From Rostratula benghalensis (lineage: Eukaryota > Chordata > Aves > Charadriiformes > Rostratulidae), in NCBI GenBank assembly GCA_013399305.1, contig VXAI01000165.1, positions 1,086,530 to 1,150,529 of the forward strand: 64,000 nt of DNA, read 5' to 3'. Of the stretch, positions 12,777 to 24,724 are shown piece by piece. Made by a program: the position numbers and the translations under genes. The notes beneath the pieces were generated by a model. That model saw only the letters and a program-made list of their open reading frames with translations. It was not told the origin of the DNA and searched no databases. Position 1 is the stretch's first letter, and the number at the start of each line of letters is the position of its first letter.

Positions 12777-13556
12777 TTTTTTTTTTTTTTTTTTTTTGAA
12801 CCTTACATTTCTCTACACTGAACTTCATGAGCTTTTTTTTTTTTTTTTTTTTCAGCTTATTTCTTTGAAAAACATCCCTATTCTCCAGTTTTTTTTTTTT
12901 TTTTTTTTCTGGGTGTTCTCTGCAGGCGTGTTGGGAGGGCAGCCTTTTTTTTTTTTTTTTTTTTCATTGAGCCTGATGACAACATCCCTTAGAAATGTTC
13001 TTTTTTTTTTTTTTTTTTTTCTGGCCTACGTAACCTTAACGTTATAGACGACTCCATTTTTTTTTTTTTTTTTTTTCAACCTGGTGCAAGATCTAAAAGC
13101 CCATGCAGAGCTTTTTTTTTTTTTTTTTTTTTGGCCGGGATTGAGACTTTGTCCAAACTGTTGTTCCCTTTTTTTTTTTTTTTTTTTTTGATGGAGGACT
13201 CTGCGAATTAAGTCTCTGACTTTTTTTTTTTTTTTTTTTTTTTTGAGTTGTTCACAAACGACCCTACATCTCACCTCGGATTTTTTTTTTTTTTTTTTTT
13301 CGGAGAGTGGATGCGTGCAGGTTGAAGGCTCGATTTTTTTTTTTTTTTTTTTTTTTTTCAAAAGGATTTTCCCAGAGGGAACAGTCATATGTTTTTTTTT
13401 TTTTTTTTTTTTTTTAATATAGTGAGAGTATGTCTTCTTACTGCATTTTTTTTTTTTTTTTTTTTTTTGAACATAAAGCAGACCCAGCAGCAGAGTTCAG
13501 ACAATTTTTTTTTTTTTTTTTTTTTGGGATTTCATGTCTGACATGGCCTGTTAGAC

Positions 13557-13587
<31 letters not shown>

Positions 13588-15852
13588 CCTAGCTTTTATA
13601 AATTGCATTACTACGTTTTTTTTTTTTTTTTTTTTTCCATTGAAAAAAGAGGAATTAAAAAAAAATATTTTTTTTTTTTTTTTTTTTTTTTTAAACAGAT
13701 ACAACCCCATTTATATTTACTGCTGTGCTTTTTTTTTTTTTTTTTTTTTGAATTGTCCAAGAAGATGTCTTTATTAGGTCCTGATTTTTTTTTTTTTTTT
13801 TTTTTTGCTTAAGGTCACGTATGAAGTCTGTGGCAGAGCTTTTTTTTTTTTTTTTTTTTTTTCTGCCAGGAAAACCAAGACCAGATCAGCAGGGTGTTTT
13901 TTTTTTTTTTTTTTTTAGGATAAGCAGAGACCTGTGAAAATGTTTCTGAGAATTTTTTTTTTTTTTTTTTTTTGGGCCAGTGCTGCCTTGGTGCTTGAAA
14001 AACCTCCTTTTTTTTTTTTTTTTTTTTTGAGAAAATGGTCAGAGATGGCATTTCCTAGTTTTTGTTTTTTTTTTTTTTTTTTTTGCCCATCTTTTTCTGG
14101 AAGCAGTTAATAGTCATAGCTTTTTTTTTTTTTTTTTTTTAAAATAATATTTGCTCTTCCTAATATTTGAATATTATTTTTTTTTTTTTTTTTTTTGTTT
14201 ATAAAGACCTTGTGGGCAGGTTACTCCATGTTTTTTTTTTTTTTTTTTTTTTTATTCTTGTGCTGGCCCTAGTTGGAGACAAGCTGCTTTTTTTTTTTTT
14301 TTTTTTTTGATGGCACTGCTTACCATTGCCTGGCCTGATGCCTGCATTGCTGAGCTGTGAAAATCTCATGATCTTTAGCATGCTCCCACTGCCTTGTGAG
14401 TTTTTTTTTTTTTTTTTTTTCATTCCAAGAGAAGGGCACAGGAAGGATATGATTACTTTTTTTTTTTTTTTTTTTTCCCGAGTCATTGTGGTGACTCAGA
14501 AAAAAAAATTTATTTTTTTTTTTTTTTTTTTTGTAATTTTATGAAAAACTTCCAAAGTTTGCATTCCATTTTTTTTTTTTTTTTTTTTGTGGGGAGGTCT
14601 GGTTGAGTTTGCATGTCCTGACCAGTATAGTATAGGAAGGCAGAGTTGTCCCCCATGGTCTTCTGCACTATTGCCATGGTTTTTTTTTTTTTTTTTTTTT
14701 CGTCCTTTGAGGCATGACAGAGGGAGACAAGACTGCTTTTTTTTTTTTTTTTTTTTCAAGGCACATGGATCTGAGAGGCTGGACCCAAACACTTTTTTTT
14801 TTTTTTTTTTTTGCCAGGGGAGAGATTTTCCCAACCTCCTTCCATACATTTTTTTTTTTTTTTTTTTTCTTTGCTGAATCTGGCTGTATTTCACTCGTGG
14901 ATGGTTTTTTTTTTTTTTTTTTTTCCGTTTAAGGTGCTAAAGCTCTATAGGATTGAAGACTTTTTTTTTTTTTTTTTTTTTATTACTACTAATAATAATT
15001 TATTACATAATTCCCCTTTTTTTTTTTTTTTTTTTTCATAATCTTTTCCACCTTCTCATCCCTTGGAGCAATTTACCAATTGTCAGTAAGAAATGGGAGG
15101 TGATGCTGCTCTTCTTTATACAAAGGCATCTCAGAGGTGGATGGGAACTGACATAAATCTCCCCCATCCAAAGCCCTGAACCCCACTTTCTCCTTAGTAA
15201 TAAAGAGATTTACTCCAAGCCTTTCCCAATAAAACTCCAAATGTACATGTACATTGCAGGTTAAAGGAAAGCATATTTGAAACCTGAAAACAGTGAGAAG
15301 TAAAACCTTGTAAATTTGCCTCAGACAATGCACAATCTCAACCCCAGCTGTCTAACCTTACCAATTCATTATGTCTTGAACCAACTGCTTTTGGGTTTAG
15401 AGTTTCCAAAAAAAAACCCCATTTTTTCTCTGTGTCTGTGTACTGAGCAGAGAAGACTTCCTGGAGAGCTGGTCCATGGGCAGGTATTAAAGATAATACC
15501 CTGGATCCAACTTCAGGCTGAGAATGACTGTAAGCACAGCTCAGGGAATGATCCCTGATTTCCAATACCCTTGTCCTTTTTTTTTTTTTTTTTTTTAGAT
15601 GAGGTACTGGGACAGATGGCCCCTTTGATCTGTTTTTTTTTTTTTTTTTTTTTTTTCTTATTTTCATTGATGTTTGTTACGAGTAACACCACATCCAAGG
15701 AACTTCACGGCTGTAAAGTCAAGATCTAGGAAATGCCAGGGTAATTTTTTTTTTTTTTTTTTTTTATTTTTCTGGATGAAGCTTAAATTGATGTAAGAAT
15801 TTTTTTTTTTTTTTTTTTTTTTCCACATGGACAATTTTTACCAGATTTATTA

Positions 15853-15883
<31 letters not shown>

Positions 15884-17276
15884 CAGAAATGTGCAGCAGA
15901 AACAAGAAAGTGTTTTTTTTTTTTTTTTTTTTCTACTCAGGATTTATTTTTCAGCCTGGTTCCCAAAGTTTTTTTTTTTTTTTTTTTTATGCAATGTGTG
16001 GATGTACTTGTGTCCCCTTGCAGAGCTTTGAAACTCCTGGCTGTTTAGTCCAGCTCTGGCAGATCAGAAGAGAGCTCAGATTTTTTTTTTTTTTTTTTTT
16101 TCCACAAAAACTGATAGAAGGGAGAGAATTCACCGGTTTTTTTTTTTTTTTTTTTTCCTGAGTGCAACCTTACTGCTGGACACCAAATAATCTTTTTTTT
16201 TTTTTTTTTTTTTAATATGTCGGTGATGGGAAAACTTTCAGCCAGAGCTTTTTTTTTTTTTTTTTTTTAATAACTCAGCACCAGCTTCCAGTGGCTGTCC
16301 ATGATTTTTTTTTTTTTTTTTTTTTTCTTTTACCAGTGCAGCAGCTCTGCGGAACGAGATTTTTTTTTTTTTTTTTTTTTGCTGCCTTTTGGGGGAAGCT
16401 GGACCAGGGTCCTGGCTTTTTTTTTTTTTTTTTTTTAGGGGGGGATGCTGGCACCAGCACTGACCGCCTGCTTTTTTTTTTTTTTTTTTTTTTCCTCTAA
16501 TAAAATCAGTGGAGGCCGTGTACGCTTTTTTTTTTTTTTTTTTTTTTTTTATGGGATGATTTTTGTGGAACGGTTACGCTGGAATTTTTTTTTTTTTTTT
16601 TTTTTGCTATTAGAGGACTTTTTTTTTTTTTTTTTTTGTATTTTTTTTTTTTTTTTTTTTAACCATTATATACCAGCACGGAATGAGCCCCAGCAGCTGT
16701 TTGCTATTTATTGGAGTCCATGGTGGAGTAACGAGGAGGGGAGGCAGCAGGATTTTTTTTTTTTTTTTTTTTAGTTCGTCCTTCTCATTTTCCCCAGGTC
16801 TTCTGCAGTTTTTTTTTTTTTTTTTTTTTCCTGCCCCACACAGACACCACAGGTGACGAGCAAATTTTTTTTTTTTTTTTTTTTAGTCCAGAACCCCACA
16901 TGAGCAGGTACCTCTCAGATTTTTTTTTTTTTTTTTTTTTAGCCATGACTGCACTGTCTACACTCTTTGTATTTTCTTTTTTTTTTTTTTTTTTTTAGAA
17001 AACCTTGAATTTGCTGATTTGGATGTAACCTCTTTTTTTTTTTTTTTTTTTTTGGGAATTGGAGAGATTAGATGGATTTATGAGAGTCTGTCATTTCTAG
17101 TATATCTGCACCATGCAGTCCTGGTCCAAGCTTCTACAAAACCTTTTTTTTTTTTTTTTTTTTTCTCCATGTAAGTTTTTCCAAATACAATTATGAGTCT
17201 TTTTTTTTTTTTTTTTTTTTTCCAAACATCAGGGTATAAAATCATTTGGCAAAGCCTTTTTTTTTTTTTTTTTTTT
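12777..17276. other. Masked sequence, nothing recognised
   Basis: The comb is nearly continuous. I recognise neither a gene nor a repeat in the 36-base pieces. Native T runs extend several blocks, for example 15857-15883. Apparent frames are artefacts of the T blocks. Confidence 0.5.
15037..15576. other. Clean block inside the comb (9 empty slots)
   Basis: Unmasked sequence without a recognised repeat or convincing frame. The comb stops after 15017-15036 and restarts at 15577-15596 in the same phase. Confidence 0.7.
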
Positions 17277-17705
17277 AATTACAGGATCTTCATGGTTGGA
17301 AGGGACATCTGATTTTTTTTTTTTTTTTTTTTACAAACAAAAAAAAAAACCCCAAACAAAAAAACAATTTTTTTTTTTTTTTTTTTTTCTAACCCAACAA
17401 TCTCAGGCTCTAGAGCAAGCCCTGTTTTTTTTTTTTTTTTTTTTTCTCAAATACCTCCAGGGATGGTTATTCCACCACCTTTTTTTTTTTTTTTTTTTTT
17501 TGCCTGACCACCCTCTCAGTAAAGTAATTATCCCTATTTTTTTTTTTTTTTTTTTTCTGCTGTGACTTCAGACCATTTTCTCTGGTCCTGTCAGTATTCC
17601 CTTGGGAGAAGAGGCCAGCACCCACCTCTCTCCAACCTCCTTTCAAGTTTTTTTTTTTTTTTTTTTTTTCTCTCCCCAGCCTCCTCTTCTCCAAACTAGG
17701 CATGT
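17277..17705 (-). mobile_element. CR1 fragment, copy related to 51867-53345
   Basis: Landmarks match the clean copy at 51.9-52.3 kb in order: ATGGTTGGAAGGGACATC, an A/C-rich block, AACCCAACAATCTCAG, AAATACCTCCAGGGATGGT, GCCTGACCACCCTCTCAGTAAAG, CTTCAGACCATTTTCTCTGG and CCCTTGGGAGAAGAGGCCA. Distances between shared landmarks are identical in the two copies: 51 bases from ATACCTCCAG to GCCTGACCA (17451 to 17502; 52075 to 52126), and 55 bases from there to CTGCTG (17557; 52181). This copy therefore shows that comb blocks replace bases one for one. Confidence 0.92.
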
Positions 17706-18705
17706 TTTTTTTTTTTTTTTTTTTACTCAAGGGGTTTCAGGCCATCTCTTGATGCTGCCATTTTTTTTTTTTTTTTTTTTCTGAGAAAAGTGAACCCATC
17801 ACCATGAAAGTAGCAGTTTTTTTTTTTTTTTTTTTTGCACAGGCTGGGAACACTTTCGATGCAGGGAGAAAGTTTTTTTTTTTTTTTTTTTTTTGGAGCC
17901 TGCTACATCCCCGCAGTCCTGCAAAGCCTTTTTTTTTTTTTTTTTTTTTTAAAATACCTTCCCTCTTCTGATGAAAGATTCTGTTTTTTTTTTTTTTTTT
18001 TTTTTTGAAATCTCACTCATCTCTCCTCCCCTCCCCTCCTTTTTTTTTTTTTTTTTTTTTGTCACGGTTTAACAGCCCTGCGCCACTATATTATCAACAT
18101 CTACAGTAACTCCTAGGCGACCTTTGCTCTTTCCAGCACTGCAGAGCCAGGATTTTTTTTTTTTTTTTTTTTGGGATCTCATTCTGGTTCGTGCATCAGC
18201 CACAAAACTTTTTTTTTTTTTTTTTTTTCAGGAGTTTTATTAGCCGTATGATATAGCAAGCAGATTTTTTTTTTTTTTTTTTTTATATGCCTGGGAACAG
18301 AATAAAAAACCTTTTCCTTCTTTTTTTTTTTTTTTTTTTTGCTCCATCAGACTCCTTCTACTGAATTTCATCCCTTTTTTTTTTTTTTTTTTTTTTCCAC
18401 TGACAAGCACTTTCGCCCCAAAAGACCACTGTTTTTTTTTTTTTTTTTTTTTAAACATATGCAAAACCTCAATGAGAAGAGCTAGGCATTTTTTTTTTTT
18501 TTTTTTTTGCAACAAGAATTTCACCACTGCTTCCCACAGAGCCGTTTTTTTTTTTTTTTTTTTTCTGTAAGGCCTGCTGCTTCAGTGCAGGGGCAGGGCT
18601 TTTTTTTTTTTTTTTTTTTTTGTTCTCCATGCAGATGGAGAACAGAGCTGCAGAGGTTTTTTTTTTTTTTTTTTTTGGTATTCTGCAGTTTCAGTTCCCC
18701 AGTGC

Positions 18706-18739
<34 letters not shown>

Positions 18740-18844
18740 ATTACTAATGAGGCTTATTACATTGCCAGTTTTTTTTTTTTTTTTTTTTAAGAGCGGTGTC
18801 ATCGAACCAACAACAAACCCTTCTTTTTTTTTTTTTTTTTTTTT
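17706..18844. other. Masked sequence, nothing recognised
   Basis: Readable pieces are unique. The slot near 18065-18148 is empty and shows ordinary sequence. Confidence 0.5.
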
Positions 18845-19190
18845 CATGGAATTGTATAGATTGAAAGGGATCTTTAAGATTTTTTTTTTTTTTTTTTTTT
18901 CCAACACTGACAAAAAACACCACTAAACCATGTTCCTTTTTTTTTTTTTTTTTTTTCTTTTAAATACGTCCAGCGATGGTGACTTCACCACTTTTTTTTT
19001 TTTTTTTTTTTTATGTATAATAACTTTTTTGTGAATAAATTTCTCCTATTTTTTTTTTTTTTTTTTTTCTGGTACAATTTGAGGATGTTTCCTCTTGTCC
19101 TATCTCCAGTTCCTTGGGAGAAGAGACCAACCCCCACCTCCCTGTAGCACCATTTCAGGTTTTTTTTTTTTTTTTTTTTTGCATTTCAAG
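18845..19190 (-). mobile_element. CR1 retrotransposon 3' fragment
   Basis: Minus-strand CR1 landmarks are in order: TAGATTGAAAGGGATCTTTAAG, CACCACTAAACCATGTTCC, AAATACGTCCAGCGATGGTGAC, GAATAAATTTCTCCTAT, CAATTTGAGGATGTTTCCTC and GGGAGAAGAGACCAACCCCC. Comb blocks interrupt it, but spacing agrees with other copies. Confidence 0.88.
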
Positions 19191-19368
19191 CCTAGAAGGC
19201 ACAGCTACAATCATCTTTTTTTTTTTTTTTTTTTTTTATGTGCTGTCAGGCTTCTGAACTGATTTGTGCTTCTTTTTTTTTTTTTTTTTTTTACCATTTC
19301 TGATAAAAAGTCATCCAGCTGTCTTCACTTTTTTTTTTTTTTTTTTTTCTCCAAGCTAAAGAGACTAA

Positions 19369-19440
19369 GGCTCTCTCAGCCCATTTTTTTTTTTTTTTTT
19401 TTTTTCTTTTTTTGCCCCCTTCCATTAATCGTTTCCAGAT
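19369..19440 (-). mobile_element. Short CR1 fragment
   Basis: CTCCAAGCTAAAGAGACTAAGG and CTCTCTCAGCCCA resemble the minus strand of the CR1 segment encoding the LFSLEKRRLRG-like end of ORF2. It is short and part of the mosaic to its right. Confidence 0.6.
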
Positions 19441-19460
19441 TTTTTTTTTTTTTTTTTTTT

Positions 19461-19552
19461 TCCTTCACTTCTTCTCCCAAGTCACAGGTGATAGGATTTT
19501 TTTTTTTTTTTTTTTTTTGCATGAGGAGTAGTTCAGATTGGGCATTAGGAAA
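19461..19552 (+). mobile_element. CR1 fragment, left part of a broken sense copy
   Basis: CTTCTCCCAAGTCACAGGTGATAGG and GTTCAGATTGGGCATTAGGAAA match sense CR1 just upstream of the 3' UTR. The copy is then interrupted at the block 19553-19572 and resumes at 19741. Confidence 0.75.
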
Positions 19553-19572
19553 TTTTTTTTTTTTTTTTTTTT

Positions 19573-19720
19573 TGTGCAGGAACTTATCCAGGTGGGGTTT
19601 TAATGGCTTTTTTTTTTTTTTTTTTTTTACCTCCCTGGGCAGCCTGTTTCAGTGCTCTGCCACCCTCCAAGTGAAGAAGTTCCTCCTCATGTTTAGATGG
19701 AACTTCTTATGTTCAGGTTT
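19573..19720 (-). mobile_element. Antisense CR1 piece inside a sense CR1 copy
   Basis: AACTTATCCAGGTGGGGTTTTAA, ACCTCCCTGGGCAGCCTGTTTC and CATGTTTAGATGGAACTTC are minus-strand CR1 of a different subfamily from the flanking sense pieces. Both junctions fall under comb blocks (19553-19572 and 19721-19740), so exact breakpoints and any target-site duplication are not visible. Confidence 0.75.
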
Positions 19721-19740
19721 TTTTTTTTTTTTTTTTTTTT

Positions 19741-19889
19741 ATAAATACCACCATCCCTGGAGGTATTTAAAAGGTGTTTTTTTTTTTTTTTTTTTTACAT
19801 GGTTTAGTGATGGCTTTTATCAGTGTTAGATTTTTTTTTTTTTTTTTTTTTTTTAAAGGTCCCTTCCAACCTAAACAATTCTATGATTT
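19741..19889 (+). mobile_element. CR1 3' terminus, right part of the broken sense copy
   Basis: CCATCCCTGGAGGTATTTAAAAGG, ACATGGTTTAGTGATGGC and AGGTCCCTTCCAACCTAAACAATTC are the last 150 bases of a CR1 element, ending in TTCTATGA. Confidence 0.85.
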
Positions 19890-19908
19890 TTTTTTTTTTT
19901 TTTTTTTT

Positions 19909-20092
19909 AGTTACCCAGGTTATTTTGTTCCTCTCTTCCAGAAGGACTTTCAAGATGAGACTGGATGGGTTTTTGAGCAACCTGCTCTGGTGGGAGGTGT
20001 TTTTTTTTTTTTTTTTTTTTATGGCAGGGAGGGGTGGAACTGGATGATCTTTAAGGTTTTTTTTTTTTTTTTTTTTTCTATGATTCTATGAC
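19909..20092 (+). mobile_element. CR1 3'-terminal fragment
   Basis: TTTTTGAGCAACCTGCTCTGG, GGAACTGGATGATCTTTAAGG and CTATGATTCTATGA mark the 3' end of a second sense CR1 copy placed directly after the first. Confidence 0.85.
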
Positions 20093-20217
20093 TTTTTCTA
20101 TTCCCTGGATGCTTTTTTTTTTTTTTTTTTTTCAGCACATATTGGTCCTTAGTTAGTTTTTCTGTAAGTTTTTTTTTTTTTTTTTTTTTATATCTAATAT
20201 CTAGATATCTAGATACC

Positions 20218-20269
<52 letters not shown>

Positions 20270-23200
20270 CCCTGCTGTAATTTTTTTTTTTTTTTTTTTT
20301 TTGTGTAATACATCTATATTTTCCCCCAGATTGGAATTTTTTTTTTTTTTTTTTTTATGTACTGGTTCTGAGCTACTGTTATCAGTTCTGTTTTTTTTTT
20401 TTTTTTTTTTTTGTCTGTCCATGAACCAATATTACACTTTGGATTCTTTCTCCTACTTATTGTCTCACCTTGTTCCCACATTGGAGTATTTCTCTTCCAC
20501 AGAATTTTTTTTTTTTTTTTTTTTATAATTATTGCTTTTAAGCTTCCCTAGTTATTACATTTTTTTTTTTTTTTTTTTTTTTCATAGCTGCATTCACTTC
20601 CCTTGTAAAGCAGCTTTTTTTTTTTTTTTTTTTTTTTTTGCTTTCAGCTGCAGACCTATGTTTTTTTTGAATTTTTTTTTTTTTTTTTTTTTGAACAGTT
20701 CCCAATTTTCATTTATATTTTTAATTTTTTTTTTTTTTTTTTTTTTTTCAGTTTTTCATCTGTTTTTTGAATCAATAGTATATATTTTTTTTTTTTTTTT
20801 TTTTTTTCTTTCCTTCCCTTTATTAAAAGGAAAAACAAAGTTTTTTTTTTTTTTTTTTTTATCTAATCCCATGACTCTGAAGTCTGGGGTTTTTAATTTT
20901 TTTTTTTTTTTTTTTTATAAAATCACAAGAATTGGCAACACTTTAGTATTGCTTTTTTTTTTTTTTTTTTTTTGGCCAGTACCTAATAGCATATTATCAT
21001 AATTTTTTTTTTTTTTTTTTTTTTTTTTTTCACCACAATTTTGAAAGGCAAAGTCCAGAGAAAGTTTTTTTTTTTTTTTTTTTTATTTATAGTAATAGTG
21101 AAGATGATTTCCAAGCCTGCAGTGATGTCTCTAGGAGGTGGTGCTGACACTTATCACCTGTGAAAACCTAAGCAGCTTTTTTTTTTTTTTTTTTTTAAGT
21201 ACTGGCTTTACATTTTCCTTGGCCAGTGACTCTTTTTTTTTTTTTTTTTTTTCCAAGCAGAGTGTGTGGTTTAGTTCATTAGTGGGTGTTTTTTTTTTTT
21301 TTTTTTTTTTATGTGCAGAGTCTGGTTGGCTTTTTGCTTCCCATTTTTTTTTTTTTTTTTTTTTAGGAGTTTAACAAGGTGTAGTTCTGGGTGCTGATTG
21401 TTTTTTTTTTTTTTTTTTTTGTGATTAAGCTACAAATTATATGTAAAAAACCCAATTTTTTTTTTTTTTTTTTTTTCTCTCTGTTCCAGATATGACCTTT
21501 ACTTTCCAAATGTTTTTTTTTTTTTTTTTTTTACTGAAAGTTTTATGGACTTTCTAGGGATAAAAGGATTTTTTTTTTTTTTTTTTTTAAGAGAAGAGAT
21601 TTCTAAGTGAAAATAAAAAATCTTTTTTTTTTTTTTTTTTTTTTCTCGTGATAGAATTGATTCCTTGCAGAGTTTGTTTCTTTCCTTTCTGGCTCTTCAA
21701 AATACAGATGAACTTTGAAGCAATTTTCTTCCTATGTTTTTTTTTTTTTTTTTTTTACCCAAGAGACATCTGCAAAAGGAAGGCACAAAATGTTTTTTTT
21801 TTTTTTTTTTTTTTGCGATTTACTAGCTGGACCCCGAGGCTACAAATCTTTTTTTTTTTTTTTTTTTTTGCTCAAGAGAGTCTTTGTATTTTCTGGCACA
21901 TGGATTTTTTTTTTTTTTTTTTTTGACAACTCCCCATGGGTCAAGAGAAGCATAAGAGGATTTTTTTTTTTTTTTTTTTTGTCTAATTTACCTTCAGGAG
22001 CAATATTTTGTAGGCCTTTTTTTTTTTTTTTTTTTTAGTGTGAGATGTTGGTAGGAGCACATCTGGAATATCTTTTTTTTTTTTTTTTTTTTATATCCAT
22101 GAATGAGTCATTCAGAACAAGCAGGTGCTTTTTTTTTTTTTTTTTTTTAGGGGAGGATGGAGAACTTGTCAGCCGAGGGGAGGCTTTTTTTTTTTTTTTT
22201 TTTTACTCTTTTAGCAACAGCAGTGGAGAAGGGAAATGAGTTTTTTTTTTTTTTTTTTTTAGCTGAGACTGAAAAGGAACAACAGAGTAAAAGAAATTTT
22301 TTTTTTTTTTTTTTTTGAAAAAGTAGGTTTTAATTGTCCTTGAGTAAATTTATTTTTTTTTTTTTTTTTTTTTTCCTAACTATCAGATCAGCAAAGTCCT
22401 GGAATGGGCTTCCAGGGGCTGTGAAAGCAGGACTTGCTCAGATGACAAATAGGTTCATCTGTGGTTTTTTTTTTTTTTTTTTTTAACTCTGCTTGGTAAG
22501 CTGGCAGGGTCTCACCTTGTTTTTTTTTTTTTTTTTTTTTACAGTGGAGACGTAGCATCCAGGAATGACCGTTCAGTTTTTTTTTTTTTTTTTTTTGGAC
22601 CACAGCAGCTGTGAAGTAGCAGCAGTCAATTTTTTTTTTTTTTTTTTTTTTTCCGTGGGGAAGTTTTTGGTCCATCTTCCTTGTAAACTTTTTTTTTTTT
22701 TTTTTTTTTCTAAAAATGTGATTTATGCCTAATCTGGTTAGATGTTTTTTTTTTTTTTTTTTTTTCCTTGCTCAACCTGCCAACAAGTGAGAGTCTTCTA
22801 GGAAAGAGACCAAGACCAGGAAAAACTCCACCCCAAACTACTAAACTGCAGCTACATTTTTTTTTTTTTTTTTTTTCCCAACTTGGATGTGCAAAACTAA
22901 CCTGGAAGGTCATTTTTTTTTTTTTTTTTTTTATTGGGACAGGTATAAATGTCCCTGTGTCCTTACCCTTTTTTTTTTTTTTTTTTTTAGAGGAACACAT
23001 GATTTGAACTTGAACTTCATATGCTTTTTTTTTTTTTTTTTTTTGAAGTTTTTTCTTTGAGGCCATCTCCTCTATATGCCTTTTTTTTTTTTTTTTTTTT
23101 CCCTTTAAACTAGCTTGGTATGATGGCCTACACACCTTTTTTTTTTTTTTTTTTTTAATGGAACCATGACCCCAGATGTGGGCCGAGAAAGGTTTTTTTT

Positions 23201-23436
23201 TTTTTTTTTTTTAATACCACTTGTTGCCATCTCTCAGATGAACTTTTCTTTTTTTTTTTTTTTTTTTTACCATGGCCCAGGGTACATGACTCACCACTGG
23301 AGGGTTTTTTTTTTTTTTTTTTTTAATGCTTGGAGGAATGTCAGGCTAAAGTGTTTTACTTTTTTTTTTTTTTTTTTTTTGACCGGTGGTTTTTTGTGGT
23401 AGTTGTGATCTACCTGTTTTTTTTTTTTTTTTTTTT
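20093..23436. other. Masked AT-rich sequence, nothing recognised
   Basis: Readable pieces are AT-rich and unique. Native T adds to the blocks in several places, for example 21003-21030. There is no gene or named repeat. Confidence 0.5.
20221..20269. repeat. 49-base T run, partly native
   Basis: The grid predicts a block only at 20225-20244. The other 29 T (20221-20224 and 20245-20269) are therefore either native or a different defect. A native poly-T of this length could be the tail of a minus-strand retroposed sequence. Confidence 0.6.
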
Positions 23437-23826
23437 GAGAGAGTCCGGTGGAGGGCTACAAAGATGATGAAGTTTTTTTTTTTTTTTTTTTTTGAGAAAA
23501 GGCTGATTGAGAGGAGACCTCATCAAGGATTATCAATGCATAAAGGATGGGTGTCAAGAGGATGGAGTCAGCCTCTTCTCAGTGGTGCCCAGTGACAGGA
23601 CAAGGGCTAACAGGCACAAACTGGAACACAGGAAATTGCATTTTTTTTTTTTTTTTTTTTACTTTATGTGCGAGTGCCAGAGCCCTGGAACAGGGCTCAC
23701 ACAGAGAGGGTCTCCTTCTCTGGAGACATTCAAACCCACTTGGATGCAGGTGACTCTCCTTTGACAGGGGGTTGGACTAGAGGATCTCCAAAGGTTCCTC
23801 CCAACCCCTACCATTCTGTGATTCCC
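23437..23826 (+). mobile_element. CR1 retrotransposon 3' fragment
   Basis: Sense CR1 runs from AGAGAGTCCGGTGGAGGGCTAC through TGAGAAAAGGCTGATTGAGAGG, CAGTGGTGCCCAGTGACAGGA, GGAACACAGGAAATTGCA, CTCTGGAGACATTCAAACCC and GGTTGGACTAGAGGATCTCC to the end at CATTCTGTGATTCCCTGA. It is largely unmasked and serves as an in-window reference for the 10.8 and 47.35 kb copies. Confidence 0.93.
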
Positions 23827-24704
23827 TGAAGAACAGTTTGGGAGCTGTCTTGTTCCCAGGTTCTCTGCCTAGTCTTTCAGGTTGTTGAGTGAAAGGTAGG
23901 TGATAGCTCTGTGTGATGCCAGGAAGAAGCACCAAGCTGCCCAGTGCCAGCTCAGCCACTCTCCTGCTGCAGTCACCACTGAGCACACAAATGACCTGAC
24001 AGCTTCGGCACATGGATGGTGTGTAGCCCAGGAGAGGGGCTGGGACATGGAAAGGAAAGTGGTCTTCTGGCCCGCCTGGGTACCCTAACTTGGAAGTCTT
24101 CAGCCAACACAAAGAAGACTGAGGCTATGAAAACCTGCTCTGCTGTGAGATTCCCACTCCTTTCTCAGGAGGGAAACACCAGAATGGACCCCAGATGACA
24201 CTTTTCCATCTTCCAAGAGGAAGACAAAAACCCAACACTGGGCAACATCTGTAACTAAGGCTAACACCAGCATAAATTGAAAGAACAATCAATTCACCTT
24301 TCTCTAAGACATATTGGGATGCATTTTGCAGGGCAGAAATATGTGAGGATACAGGGGTGACAGTATCACACAGATGCTGTTGGGATCTAGTGCTACAGAT
24401 CATTGAGGCAGTGCAGTTCATTTTCCTGAGAGGACACCACCCATCCTCCTGACAGGTTGCTGGTTTATTATGACATTTCCCCTGCTTTGCATTGCAGCCA
24501 ACAAATCCAAATTCCTCAGTAAAATTTGGTCCAGGATGCTGTCTGCAAGGAGTAAAAAGATGCTATAAATCATTATCAGGGAGTGTAAGGGAGGGAAGAT
24601 GAGTTGAACAGAAGCAGAGATGCTGTTGTAACACCAAATCTCAGTCAAGGTATTGCTGTCCAATCTCTGCAGCCACCATTCAAGCCACCCTTCCTTTTGT
24701 GGGA
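23827..24704. other. Clean block inside the comb, unique sequence
   Basis: Eighteen empty slots (from 23661) show normal sequence. No gene is supported. A 33-base segment at 24625-24657 recurs at 26070-26102. Confidence 0.7.
24625..24657 (+). repeat. Dispersed 33-base repeat, copy 1
   Basis: It begins GTTGTAACACCAAATCTCAG and matches 26070-26102 at 31 of 33 positions in the same orientation. Family unknown. Confidence 0.7.
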
Positions 24705-24724
24705 TTTTTTTTTTTTTTTTTTTT

